NCBI GenBank assembly: GCA_947646095.1
Contig: CANSFI010000006.1
Coordinates: forward strand, 1 to 64,000
From: an uncultured Mycoplasmatota bacterium
GTDB taxonomy: Bacteria > Bacillota_I > Bacilli_A > RF39 > UBA660
Reading direction: 5' to 3'
DNA length: 64,000 nt
Below the pieces are notes generated by a model, which saw nothing but the letters and a program-made list of their open reading frames with translations, had not been told where the DNA came from and searched no databases. Made by a program: the position numbers and the translations under genes. Below are positions 37,549-46,248 of this stretch, piece by piece; positions within the stretch are counted from its first letter, which is position 1, and each line of letters starts with the position of its first letter.

Positions 37549-37764
37549 ATGATGAGACTTAATATGAAAGACTATACCAAAGGCGAGGCTATTAGAATTA
37601 TACGTGAATGGACTAATCTTACTCAAAAAGACTTTGCTAAACGTATTGGAAAATCAAAGCGAACGATAGAACAATACGAAGCAGGTACAGTCAATTATGG
37701 AGTAGAGGTCTTAAAAACCATAGCCAAAGAGTTTGATATAGATATTATAATTGAGAAAAAATGA
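37549..37764 (+). CDS. Small XRE-family regulator
   Basis: Up to 71 residues. The HTH core is REWTNLTQKDFAKRIGKSKR followed by IEQYEAGTVNYGVEV. Start may be 37549, 37552 or 37564; a GGTGG site fits the first two. It ends TGA directly against the convergent gene at 37765. Confidence 0.8.
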   Translation: MMRLNMKDYTKGEAIRIIREWTNLTQKDFAKRIGKSKRTIEQYEAGTVNYGVEVLKTIAKEFDIDIIIEKK

Positions 37765-38223
37765 TTATTTAGTAATTTTAATTATACTATAATAGTCTAG
37801 CAAAATATCAAATATTGTATCTAGTGTTTTTGAAGTATCTTCTTCGTTATATTTTTGTGGTAAAGAAGAAAGAGATTTAAGCAAAGTGGTTGTTGTGTTA
37901 CTACTTTGTTTATTTTTTATATCATCATTTACAATTTTAAAGCAATCTTCAATTAAGTCTTTACTAGGTTTATTGTAACAAAATGATTTATATATAATAA
38001 ATTCCATATCATCATCTGTAATACTTGCTGAAAGAATATGACAGAATTTTTCATATACCCCATTTATTATTTTATCGACAAATGGCATAAGTTCTTCTAA
38101 TCGACTTTCAGGAATAATAATTCCAAAATAGCCACCTAGTGCAGTTGCTTTAAGGTCTATTAACCCTGTTAAATCATTATATGCTTGATTTACTACTTGA
38201 TTGATTATGGTATTGTTATCCAT
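37765..38223 (-). CDS. Uncharacterised protein of element 1
   Basis: 152 residues, acidic and mainly helical (ESRLEELMPFVDKIINGVYE, DDIKNKQSSNTTTTLL). No signal, no HTH, no family recognised. A ribosome site AAAGGAGG precedes ATG 38223. Convergent with, and abutting, the XRE gene. Confidence 0.65.
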   Translation of the reverse strand: MDNNTIINQVVNQAYNDLTGLIDLKATALGGYFGIIIPESRLEELMPFVDKIINGVYEKFCHILSASITDDDMEFIIYKSFCYNKPSKDLIEDCFKIVNDDIKNKQSSNTTTTLLKSLSSLPQKYNEEDTSKTLDTIFDILLDYYSIIKITK

Positions 38224-38351
38224 AAATCCTCCTTTCGCAATGTAGTGAAGTCACTACCATATAAGTATAACATAATTCAGTTAGTTAGGCACAAAAGGTT
38301 GCTTATTTATGAATTTTTTTCTTCTATAATTTTTATTAGGAGAGTGATATT

Positions 38352-38588
38352 TTGAATCAGTATGCTGACTTTAATGAAAATATTAAGGCTGTTATCTGTC
38401 AAAACATCAAAAAATATAGAAATGAAAAAGGTGTAAGATTGATGGATCTTGCTGAAAAATTAGATGTATCAGTTAATCATCTAAAACGTATTGAGTCGGC
38501 GAATGATAGAAATAACATATCACTTATGACTTTATACAAGATTTCTATAATATTAGGTGTTAGAATAGATAAATTTTTTGAAGAATAA
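38352..38588 (+). CDS. XRE-family regulator
   Basis: 78 residues from TTG 38352 behind AGGAGAGTGAT. The HTH core is NEKGVRLMDLAEKLDVSVNH followed by LKRIESANDRNNISLMTLYK. It lies ~95 bp before a lipoprotein gene, which it may control. Confidence 0.82.
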   Translation: MNQYADFNENIKAVICQNIKKYRNEKGVRLMDLAEKLDVSVNHLKRIESANDRNNISLMTLYKISIILGVRIDKFFEE

Positions 38589-38682
38589 GAGTAGAATCGG
38601 TTTAGATTTTGCTTTTTTAATGCTATAATGTATATATCAACGTGTTATTCTAATAATAGATTTTTGAAATGGAGGAGTGATT

Positions 38683-39714
38683 ATGAAAAAAATACTATTA
38701 TCAATTTTAATATGTGGGATTATGGTTTTGGGAGTTGTAGGTTGTGGAAAGAAAGAACAAGAAAACGATAAGAAAACAACAGAGGATTATGATAAGGAAT
38801 TAGTGCAATGTTTAGAAAGTCAATTAGGAGGCTATCTTGTAACTGAAACAGATGATTTAATAGAAATACCTTTAAGTGAAATAAAAAGTAATGATAAAGA
38901 AAAAATTTCCTATTATAAAGGAGTATATGCTAGTAATCATCCAAATAATATTTATGTAATGGTTTACCCAAAAAATGGGACTTATGAATCTAGTGTAATG
39001 AAAGATTTTGATAAATATTTCTATAACAAATTTTCTATATATCAAACATATGAAAGTCCTTTAACTCCTACTATTTATATTCATAATCAAGACAATGATG
39101 TTGATTTTAAAGATATTGTTAATAAGTGTGTAGTTAAGAATAGCGATGATGGTAAATCGTTTCCAAATAATACATTAGATAAAATAAATAATACTACAAA
39201 AATAGTTATAAAATCTAATCAAGAAGAATTAGGAACAATAAGTGACAAAGACAAATTAACAGAAATTTTAAATGCTATTTCAAGTAGTAAACAATATGGA
39301 GACGCGTGCTTACTTGATAATTATGCGTTTGAATTTGAAATGCATGATAACAATAATAAATTGATTGATACAATTTATGTTTGGGGAGATGGCAATAGGT
39401 TAATTCCAAAAGACACGAAAGGTTGTTATTACTCAATATCTAATGGTACAGATTTAAGAAAAATCATTGAAAAAGAAACAAAATATATATTTTATGGCAT
39501 TTTGGATTATAGAGATAATGATAATCAAAAAGAACAATTAATCTACAAAGATGATAAAAATAGTTATTATATAAAGAGTGATGACACTAATGAAATAGCA
39601 ATCAAATTTATGTTAAACAATCAAATTATGACTCTTAAATATGCTTTAGAAAACAAATATATTTCAGCAGAAAAAGTGGCAAAAGATTATCCTGATGTAT
39701 TGATAAAAAAATAG
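38683..39714 (+). CDS. Predicted lipoprotein cargo of element 1
   Basis: 343 residues from ATG 38683 (TGGAGGAG upstream). The signal ILLSILICGIMVLGVVGC ends in a lipobox with Cys at about residue 21, so it is anchored outside the membrane. The mature part is hydrophilic and has two similar halves around a conserved acidic pattern; no domain recognised. Last gene before the right end. Confidence 0.8.
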   Translation: MKKILLSILICGIMVLGVVGCGKKEQENDKKTTEDYDKELVQCLESQLGGYLVTETDDLIEIPLSEIKSNDKEKISYYKGVYASNHPNNIYVMVYPKNGTYESSVMKDFDKYFYNKFSIYQTYESPLTPTIYIHNQDNDVDFKDIVNKCVVKNSDDGKSFPNNTLDKINNTTKIVIKSNQEELGTISDKDKLTEILNAISSSKQYGDACLLDNYAFEFEMHDNNNKLIDTIYVWGDGNRLIPKDTKGCYYSISNGTDLRKIIEKETKYIFYGILDYRDNDNQKEQLIYKDDKNSYYIKSDDTNEIAIKFMLNNQIMTLKYALENKYISAEKVAKDYPDVLIKK

Positions 39715-39757
39715 AGTTTTATTATAGTAAATTACAAGTTGTTATTTTTGAATTTTC

Positions 39758-39776
39758 AGGTAGCATTTAGGTAGCA
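39758..39776. repeat. Paired direct repeat near the right end of element 1
   Basis: AGGTAGCA-TTT-AGGTAGCA, matching 31554-31572 with one mismatch, same orientation. Confidence 0.6.
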
Positions 39777-39891
39777 AAATTCTAAACTTTTATATTTATG
39801 ATTTAATTTATTTTAATCAAAATTGGGAAAAAATAAACAAAATACAAAGAAAAATAAAGTTTTTAAAATTAAATAAACCAAAATTTAATAG

Positions 39892-39901
39892 CCCCCTGAA
39901 G
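39892..39901. repeat. Candidate attR core of element 1
   Basis: CCCCCTGAAG, followed by a terminator stem GAGGACA/TGTCCTC (39901-39923) and a T run. No promoter is visible upstream in the element, so this looks like the displaced 3' end of small RNA 1. Confidence 0.5.
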
Positions 39902-40018
39902 AGGACATTTAACCGTGTCCTCATTTTTTTGTCCTAAAATAAGGGGGTGCAATAAATTTTATTTTATATTATTATATAAAGCAAAAATATTGAATTGTTT
40001 TAAATGGAAGGTGATATT

Positions 40019-40156
40019 ATGACTGAGATTGAAGAAGATATTTTTGATATTGCTAAAATTGATGAGATAGATATTCGTCCTAAAACAATAAATGGATTGA
40101 TAAAACAGAAGGAATATAAGGAAATAATGCATAACATCAATTATGATTGGCTTTAA
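40019..40156 (+). CDS. Small acidic protein, unknown
   Basis: 45 residues. GGAAGGTGAT stands before ATG 40019 and a strong terminator follows. DIFDIAKIDEIDIRPKTING is the central stretch. Good signals at both ends suggest a real small gene or a gene remnant between the two elements. No family recognised. Confidence 0.45.
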   Translation: MTEIEEDIFDIAKIDEIDIRPKTINGLIKQKEYKEIMHNINYDWL

Positions 40157-40174
40157 TTACAGTTTTTTGGGGGA

Positions 40175-40206
40175 GATTACCAAGTTAAAATTGGTAGTCT
40201 TTTTTG
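40175..40206 (+). terminator. Terminator of the 40019 gene
   Basis: GATTACCAA (40175-40183) pairs with TTGGTAGTC (40191-40199), then a T run. Confidence 0.85.
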
Positions 40207-40210
40207 AAGT

Positions 40211-40242
40211 ATAAAAAAAACAACTCTGTACTAGCAGTTGTT
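40211..40242 (-). terminator. Terminator of a decayed minus-strand gene
   Basis: AACAACT (40219-40225) and AGTTGTT (40236-40242), T run on the minus strand. Upstream (40250-40390) only a fragment remains, ending YNSKKKYLKCFQ, with a frame slip in an A run near 40370. The rest of 40243-40479 holds nothing else I recognise; it should contain the left end of element 2. Confidence 0.55.
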
Positions 40243-40479
40243 ATAATTTGATAATTATTGAAAGCATTTTAAATATTTCTTTTTACTATTATATGTTCGA
40301 AATATAGATTCATAATTTGTATTAAAATATTTGGTGTCTTCTTCATAAAAATACTCTGATGTGTGTTTTTTTTCTATATTTGCTCATTTCAATATGACTA
40401 TTTATGAAAAAGTTATATAGTTTTTTGACTATCTTTTTATAAGTTCTTAAATGTCGTTATAACCTTTATTTATAAGCAT

Positions 40480-41769
40480 TTAAGACATTTTTATTTTTGG
40501 AAGATGTTCACATATATTTTTATAATTTCTTATATTTTCGCTTTCAAAAGTAGTAAATTCGTAGTAAAATTGCTTTTGTTGGTTTATTCTTTCCATCTCT
40601 GCTTTAGCCGACATATAAGTAGGGTGTGTATAATAACTTAATGTCATTGTAATATTTTTATGTCCCATGATATATTGTAATGTATGTGGGTTTATTCCAT
40701 CATTAGCCCAATTAGTACAAAATGTATGTCTTAATGTATGTGGTGTCATTTTTTTAGTTAGTTTTTCTTCATGACATTTATTATACTTTTTCACAATTCG
40801 ATTAAAAATACCATCGTACTCTATATTCGTTCTTGGGTTACCATTTCTATTTATAAATAAAAAACCACTATAACCATCAATAACAATCGTCTTTGTACTT
40901 TTACGATTATCTATTATACGCTTAAAAATTTCATACGCTTTGTCACTCATAGGTACTTTTCTTGTTCCACTATCGGTTTTAGTATCGTCAATATAATAAC
41001 CTCGTTCGCTATTTTTTAAAAGTTGATGGTCTATATTGATTAGTCTATTTTCAAAATCTAGGTTGGTGTCTATTAGTCCACAAAATTCCGATATACGAAG
41101 TCCCGTTTCTCTTATTAAAATAATATCGTCATAATATTTAGAACAAATTTTATCATTTTCTATAAAAGAATATAGGCTTTCTTCTTGCGTTGGTGTAAGT
41201 GGTATATTTTGTTTGGTGTCATTTTCTATTACATCATCAATTTTAAACTCAAATGGGTTTTTCCTTATGTAGTCGTCTTGTATTGCCATCTCAAACGCCG
41301 AATATAAGGAGCGCTTATCATTTTTAATTGTTTGGTAGGACATTCCTTTTTCTTTCATGCGTATAACCCATTCTTTAGCGTCCGACATCTTAACATTTTC
41401 AATAGAACAAGCACCAATTTTGTCTTCTTCTAGTAATTTCATAAGTCTATTGCGTCCTTTTATGGTGTTATCTTTAACATTTGGTCGTTGATTATTCTTT
41501 TTAGCATATAATTGACATACACTTATTTTTTTACCTATGGTGTCGATTCCATCGCTAATGTCCTTTAAAATTTCTTGTTCCTTTTCTCTTAAAGACTTGT
41601 CGTCGCGTTTCCCGTTTGGTGTTTTATCGGTTTGTACTAACTTCCAAGCGTATATAAATTGTGGTTTGCCGAAACTATCGGTATATTTGTAAACATATCT
41701 TCCATCTTTTCTTTGGCTCTCTCCGTTATGTAAAATACGATTTTTTTTATCGCGTCTTTTTTCTATCAT
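40480..41769 (-). CDS. int: Tn916-family tyrosine integrase
   Basis: 429 residues. The N-terminal arm-binding domain (GESQRKDGRYVYKYTDSFGK) is Tn916 Int-like. The catalytic domain has LIRETGLRISEFCGL, MTPHTLRHTFCTNWA, IMGHKNITMTL and Tyr in SYYTHPTY. The last ~25 codons overlap the DR2 arm repeat at 40549-40570. Start 41769 follows an AAAGGAG site. Confidence 0.93.
   Translation of the reverse strand: MIEKRRDKKNRILHNGESQRKDGRYVYKYTDSFGKPQFIYAWKLVQTDKTPNGKRDDKSLREKEQEILKDISDGIDTIGKKISVCQLYAKKNNQRPNVKDNTIKGRNRLMKLLEEDKIGACSIENVKMSDAKEWVIRMKEKGMSYQTIKNDKRSLYSAFEMAIQDDYIRKNPFEFKIDDVIENDTKQNIPLTPTQEESLYSFIENDKICSKYYDDIILIRETGLRISEFCGLIDTNLDFENRLINIDHQLLKNSERGYYIDDTKTDSGTRKVPMSDKAYEIFKRIIDNRKSTKTIVIDGYSGFLFINRNGNPRTNIEYDGIFNRIVKKYNKCHEEKLTKKMTPHTLRHTFCTNWANDGINPHTLQYIMGHKNITMTLSYYTHPTYMSAKAEMERINQQKQFYYEFTTFESENIRNYKNICEHLPKIKMS
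40549..40570. repeat. DR2-type arm repeat, left end of element 2
   Basis: AGTAGTAAATT followed by CGTAGTAAAAT. AGTAGTAAATTC is, to my knowledge, the site bound by the Tn916 Int N-terminal domain. Lies inside the 3' end of int. Confidence 0.7.
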
Positions 41770-41845
41770 ATTTTTTTGCTCCTTTCAATAATAGAAAGAG
41801 CCTTGATATGCAACATCATTATATCACATATAAGGCTCTTTTTCA

Positions 41846-42079
41846 CTAGATTACATTTAATGTATCAATAATTTTTTCAAATTGTTTTCTTTTTATTTGA
41901 ATTCGGTTGCCGTTCATTAAAACCCAATTTGCGTTTAGATTTTCTTCTGCTAGTTTACGAAGTTTATTTTCGCCGATACGAAAATACTTTGAGGCTTCTT
42001 CAATAGTTAGCGTATATTTTTCACTTATAGGAACATATATTTCACTTGTTTTATAAGTGTCTTGATAGTTCATATTCAT
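41846..42079 (-). CDS. xis: Tn916-family excisionase
   Basis: 77 residues with a winged-helix DNA-binding fold: [20 protein letters not shown] and [20 protein letters not shown]. Position directly before int matches Tn916. It would bend DNA at the ends for excision. Confidence 0.9.
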   Translation of the reverse strand: MNMNYQDTYKTSEIYVPISEKYTLTIEEASKYFRIGENKLRKLAEENLNANWVLMNGNRIQIKRKQFEKIIDTLNVI

Positions 42080-42082
42080 TGA

Positions 42083-43273
42083 TTAACCCATCTTGCTCCT
42101 TATTTCGTTCATTATTATATTTTCTTCATCATCTCTTTTTATAACCCTAATTCGTGTTAAATCTTCTTCGCCATCTTGATAAACATAAGCCTCACCACAT
42201 TTATTTATTTCTTTTATTTGTGATTTATAATCTTTCAATAACATATCTTTTTGGGTTTCTTCTAAATTTCCAAAACATACTAGAGTTCTAAATTGGTGTT
42301 TGGCGTTTGGAAATGTGTTACTATATGCCTCTTGGTCTATAATGATGGGTATGATATTTTTACTTGCACCACTTCTTAATATTGCCCCAACTTTCTTTTG
42401 TAGTTCTTCTGCCTCTTTTTTTGGAAGTTCCGACAATAAAGTTGAGTATTCGTCTATAAGTAAGATTATAGTAGACCTATCATTTCTATTGTCTTTATTT
42501 TCTATTCTTTCCAACATAATAGAGTGAACTTTGTTTATTCCGTCAACTGCGTTCAAATACCCATAATAATTTTTGGTATCGGCTAATTCTATAAAGTCCT
42601 CATTTTTAAAATCGGCTATATAGATTTCTACTATATTATCAAAAGAAGATAATTCTTTTCCCATGTTAGCAAGTTGAATTTTTGCAAACACGGTTTTACC
42701 ACTTCTCGTTTTTCCCATAATCAATTCGTTTTTTATATTACGCAAGAAACTATCTTCCGAAAAGCCATACTCTTTAGGTTTTAGATACTTCATAGGTGTA
42801 CCATAAATAAGCACATATTTAGTTGTTCTAGGTGCGTATGTAATATAATCAATTTTAATATTATATACAGTTTCTAAATCGTCTTGTTTGTCTTGAAATC
42901 CCGTAAGTGGTACATTTCTTGTTTCTAATTTAATTACAATTCTATTATCTTTTGTCTTATCTTTAAATATTTTCTTTTGTCGTGGATATTCTCCGATAGA
43001 ATTTTTAAGTCCTATATTTACTATTCCTTTATTATTCTTTCTAGGGTTTATTAACTTAATTATAATTGCTATTAAAATAATCGTTAAAACTGCACCTAGA
43101 CCAAATACATAAACATAATATTGTATAGAGTTTTGTTTCACTTTCATTAAATCTAGTAGAACATATTCTTTACAATGCCATACTAATTGTGCTAATACTA
43201 TGTATAATTCTACAATTATAACCTTAATGTAATTTATCTTTTTTAATATATTCATTATTTTATTTTTCTTCAT
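42083..43273 (-). CDS. FtsK/SpoIIIE-like DNA translocase (coupling protein)
   Basis: 396 residues. Two N-terminal membrane segments (~16-36 and 51-75), then a RecA-fold ATPase with Walker A LIMGKTRSGKTVFAK (Gly187-Thr194) and Walker B STIILLIDEYSTLL (~275). It resembles the TcpA/Orf21 protein of Tn916 elements. It starts inside the end of rep, so the two are coupled. It would pump element DNA through the membrane, alone or with a helper channel. Confidence 0.9.
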   Translation of the reverse strand: MKKNKIMNILKKINYIKVIIVELYIVLAQLVWHCKEYVLLDLMKVKQNSIQYYVYVFGLGAVLTIILIAIIIKLINPRKNNKGIVNIGLKNSIGEYPRQKKIFKDKTKDNRIVIKLETRNVPLTGFQDKQDDLETVYNIKIDYITYAPRTTKYVLIYGTPMKYLKPKEYGFSEDSFLRNIKNELIMGKTRSGKTVFAKIQLANMGKELSSFDNIVEIYIADFKNEDFIELADTKNYYGYLNAVDGINKVHSIMLERIENKDNRNDRSTIILLIDEYSTLLSELPKKEAEELQKKVGAILRSGASKNIIPIIIDQEAYSNTFPNAKHQFRTLVCFGNLEETQKDMLLKDYKSQIKEINKCGEAYVYQDGEEDLTRIRVIKRDDEENIIMNEIRSKMG

Positions 43274-44249
43274 TTTCTAATTCCTCCAATTTTTTAGTCA
43301 TTTTATGCTCTATAATTGAGCCATCACTTTTGTACTCAATTATGTTATGAATTCTACGCAAAAACGCGTTCCAAACCTCTCTATATTTAAAACTATATTG
43401 TAGTTCATAATATTGCTCCTCTAGGGGAACATTTGAGGTTATATAGACATAAGTATAACAAGCCACTTTATCATTGTATCTAGCTGGTAGCATAAGGGGG
43501 TAGATGTCTAAATAGTTAAGCATATCGCCAATAGGTATTTGACTATGGAATTCTTCAAAAACAAGCGTATTCATTGTGCTTTTATAAGCGTCAAAATTCA
43601 CACCTCTACTGCCCGTATAGTTTGTGATACGACATACATTTTTAGCACCATGTCTTTTGTATATGTCACGCGTTTTTCCGCACCCTGTATGCCCAAAGAC
43701 ATATGTACAAACGATATTTCGGTTTTCTTTCATGTACTTGTCGGCTAGATATGTTTCCCTTATTAGGTCTATATCTCTTATTTTTAAAGCCCATTGTGGA
43801 CTATTTTCTATTATCTCGATGTTTGACTTCCCATCTTTTATATCTTCTAATAATTGCCCTATAACGGGGTCTTTTTCTTGTAATTCCGATGGTATCGTTC
43901 CATATTCTACGAAACTTCCCTCGATAGATGTTTCGGCTTTGTCTGTATTTTCAAACTTGCCCGTTTTTCTCACATAATCAATGTTGTCTTGTATAGTCCC
44001 GTAGGCTTTTTCTATGTGGGCTATTTTATTAAAGCGATGTTGTATGGTTGTAAAGCGAATCGGCGATTTTGAATAAATAAATATATGGATATGAAGTGTT
44101 TGAGTTTCGTTGCCAATTTCCTTACACATACAATAGTAGTCAAGAGCGAATTTTTGCAAAGTTTCTTTTATTACTTCATCCGTAAAGCCGTGTTCTAGTG
44201 GATTATTTATCGTTAGAGTCCATTTACGACTTTGGCTATTATCTGCCAT
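43260..44249 (-). CDS. rep: CRESS-virus-type replication initiator (HUH endonuclease + SF3 helicase)
   Basis: 329 residues with every hallmark of geminivirus/circovirus-type Rep. Motif I WTLTINNP (10-17), motif II HIHIF (53-57), motif III DYVRK with Tyr92 and Lys95. Helicase Walker A GHTGCGKT (186-193), Walker B LVFEEF (229-234), motif C YVYITSNVP with Asn273. It would nick the origin nonanucleotide and unwind DNA for rolling-circle replication. Bacterial pCRESS plasmids are the known relatives. The origin lies 130 bp upstream. Confidence 0.95.
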   Translation of the reverse strand: MADNSQSRKWTLTINNPLEHGFTDEVIKETLQKFALDYYCMCKEIGNETQTLHIHIFIYSKSPIRFTTIQHRFNKIAHIEKAYGTIQDNIDYVRKTGKFENTDKAETSIEGSFVEYGTIPSELQEKDPVIGQLLEDIKDGKSNIEIIENSPQWALKIRDIDLIRETYLADKYMKENRNIVCTYVFGHTGCGKTRDIYKRHGAKNVCRITNYTGSRGVNFDAYKSTMNTLVFEEFHSQIPIGDMLNYLDIYPLMLPARYNDKVACYTYVYITSNVPLEEQYYELQYSFKYREVWNAFLRRIHNIIEYKSDGSIIEHKMTKKLEELENEEK

Positions 44250-44341
44250 GTTATCACTCCTATTTTTTATAGTTTAGATTATTATTAAATTTTCAAAGAA
44301 CTAATGCGCTAATACATATACTAGTTAATACACGCCCATAA

Positions 44342-44375
44342 GTGGGGCGAGTGGCGTAGCCACTTAAGCCCCCAC
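44342..44375. other. Nested hairpin beside the element 2 origin
   Basis: Outer stem GTGGGG/CCCCAC (44342-44347, 44370-44375), inner stem AGTGGC/GCCACT (44350-44364) around GTA. It abuts the origin stem-loop. Could be a second initiation, oriT or single-strand origin structure. Confidence 0.55.
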
Positions 44376-44405
44376 CATATAAGGGCTAGTATTACCCCTT
44401 ATATG
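44376..44405. other. CRESS-type replication origin stem-loop
   Basis: CATATAAGGG (44376-44385) pairs over 10 bp without mismatch with CCCTTATATG (44396-44405). The 10-nt loop is CTAGTATTAC, so the circovirus-type nonanucleotide TAGTATTAC sits at 44387-44395. Rep of this class cuts between the seventh and eighth base (family knowledge). Confidence 0.9.
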
Positions 44406-44424
44406 TAGCATGTAGCATGTAGCA
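44404..44424. repeat. Three tandem iterons at the origin
   Basis: TGTAGCA three times head to tail (44404-44410, 44411-44417, 44418-44424), directly joined to the origin stem. Expected binding sites of the Rep nuclease domain. Confidence 0.85.
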
Positions 44425-44519
44425 ATAATTTTTATAAATTTACCTTAATGTTAATCTTGCTACTATTTAAAACAATAGCAAGATATAACAAATCGGTAGT
44501 TAATAAGTTAATTAGTAAC

Positions 44520-44810
44520 TTATTTTTTGCTTGTTTCGGTAGAGTCAACGAATTCTACAAAACTAACATTTCTATATTTATCATATAGGAATTCTTCTAT
44601 ATCTCTGCCAACAAGACTTTTGATTTCTGCTGTAGTTAACTCTTTACCAAAAGTTTTGGTTAAGACATTATATCTTACTTTAACTATAGAAACCTTTAGC
44701 CCATCGCTTTTATCTTTGTTGTCAAACTCTTCCGCACAATGAAAATTAATATTATGAAATGGTTTATCTTCATACATGCCAATTTTTTCTTCAATACCTA
44801 CAATTTTCAT
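44520..44810 (-). CDS. Small conserved element protein, unknown
   Basis: 96 residues, mixed alpha/beta, start behind AAAGGAGG: MKIVGIEEKIGMYEDKPFHN, ends with KYRNVSFVEFVDSTE. It lies where Tn916-type elements carry Orf22/Orf23-like proteins and replicons carry single-strand binding or plasmid-control proteins. I cannot assign a function. Together with rep it flanks the origin. Confidence 0.65.
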   Translation of the reverse strand: MKIVGIEEKIGMYEDKPFHNINFHCAEEFDNKDKSDGLKVSIVKVRYNVLTKTFGKELTTAEIKSLVGRDIEEFLYDKYRNVSFVEFVDSTETSKK

Positions 44811-44991
44811 GGTTTAATTTTTCCTCCTTTCTTAAATTTTGGTTATCAACGCCTCCTTTTCGCTGACATAATGGTTATAGGCGATTAAATTTTCCTAGTA
44901 AAAAAACACCCTTTAAAATAAAAGGTATTTTTTTACATACATAATAAAAAGCCGTATTTTAGTACGACTTTGTTTAAATATAGAAATATTA

Positions 44992-46248
44992 TTAAACTTT
45001 TTTTCTCTTTCTTTTTTTCTTTTGAGTTTGTAAAAAATCTTTTTCTTCTATACCAAATAATTCTAAAACTTTGTTACAATAAGCAATAGGGTATCCCTTT
45101 AAATTTTCTAAAATAAATGAATATGCCATGTGTGTTTTATCATTTTCTTTTAAATAACACCCACTTAATCTAATAAGTTTTTCTATTATATTAGTACTTA
45201 TTTTAAAATATATACCAAATGCTATTAGAGAAACTAAACTTGGGGATGGTTTACTAGATTTATAGTTTGTAAAACTGCTACCATCTAATTTTGTTGCCCT
45301 ACAAAACATTGATTCAGTTATACCTCTATCTTCACAAACCTTTTTGAAAAATTCCCCAAAAGTAGGATACATTGTACTTTCGTTATAATCATGAAAGAAT
45401 TTTGTTGAAAGTTCTTTAAAATCTTTTTCTTGTAAATCTTCATAATTTTCATATTGAGAAATTTTTTCGCCTTTTACTGATACATCAATGTTTTTCTTAC
45501 TTTCCTTAATAATCTCTTTTAATAAATTTTTCGTTATTCCATTTTCTATATTATAATATTCTTCTGACTGACGGAATAAACTATCCTTTAATTCAATATC
45601 TTTTTTTATTGCATAAATTCTTTGTCTAGTAGAGCCAAGCATTTTGGCTATTGTAGTAATATTATATTCTTTTTTTAAGAGATAGACACTTTTTTCGCCT
45701 TTAGTTAAAGTTCTAAAAAATGCTTTATCAATTCTCTCTTTAATTTTCAATTCTTCTTTTGCTATTAACTGCTCTTCGGGGTTCATAGAATTGTCCGCTA
45801 TAAAATCTGCCATAGTAGAGTTGCTTTCACTATCAATGGAATTTTCTAGTGAAACTGTTGGTTGAATTAGTTTTTTTATTTCACTCAATTTTTCTAATGG
45901 TATTTGCAATTTCTCGGCAAGTTCATTATCTGTTGGTGTTCGATTTAATTCTTGGGTTAATTCATTTTCGGCTCGTTTCACTTCAACTATTTGATTATTT
46001 CTATATCTTGAAAAACCTAATAATTGTGCCATACCTTTTTGGACATTGTATTTTATCCACGGCGTAGCATAAGTTGAAAATTTAACTCCTTTGTTGTTAT
46101 CAAATTTTTGTTTTGCTTCTAAAACTCCTATATATCCATATTGCTCTAAATCTTCTATATCTTCTGCTGATAATCCTTTTGGTGAATTCTTTTTAATAAT
46201 ACTTAATACTAAGCCTCTATTTTCTTCTATTAATTTATTGTCCTCCAT
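44992..46248 (-). CDS. Sigma-70-family factor fused to an XRE-like C-terminal domain
   Basis: 418 residues. Residues ~5-90 are sigma region 2 (DLEQYGYIGVLEAKQKFDNN, VKFSTYATPWIKYNV), ~100-140 region 3, and ~185-225 region 4 HTH (TTIAKMLGSTRQRIYAIKKD). The last ~150 residues are not sigma: FFKKVCEDRGITESMFCRAT leads into a helix-turn-helix-like bundle (TNYKSSKPSPSLVSLIAFGI) and a basic tail KKKRKRKK. An element-encoded sigma could redirect RNA polymerase to the element's own promoters. C-domain assignment is from pattern only. Confidence 0.75.
   Translation of the reverse strand: MEDNKLIEENRGLVLSIIKKNSPKGLSAEDIEDLEQYGYIGVLEAKQKFDNNKGVKFSTYATPWIKYNVQKGMAQLLGFSRYRNNQIVEVKRAENELTQELNRTPTDNELAEKLQIPLEKLSEIKKLIQPTVSLENSIDSESNSTMADFIADNSMNPEEQLIAKEELKIKERIDKAFFRTLTKGEKSVYLLKKEYNITTIAKMLGSTRQRIYAIKKDIELKDSLFRQSEEYYNIENGITKNLLKEIIKESKKNIDVSVKGEKISQYENYEDLQEKDFKELSTKFFHDYNESTMYPTFGEFFKKVCEDRGITESMFCRATKLDGSSFTNYKSSKPSPSLVSLIAFGIYFKISTNIIEKLIRLSGCYLKENDKTHMAYSFILENLKGYPIAYCNKVLELFGIEEKDFLQTQKKKRKRKKV

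Larger units (their letters stand above)
31462..39901. mobile_element. Element 1: integrative and mobilizable element with MobV relaxase
   Basis: About 8.4 kb between 10-bp direct repeats. Leftmost is a tyrosine integrase, then a small ORF, MobV relaxase, hairpin-rich oriT candidate, RepA-like ATPase and a DUF3173-like protein, all minus strand. Divergent from these are an XRE repressor, a membrane protein, two further XRE genes and a lipoprotein. No coupling protein or type IV secretion genes are present, so transfer would need a helper element. The end coordinates are inferred. Confidence 0.7.
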
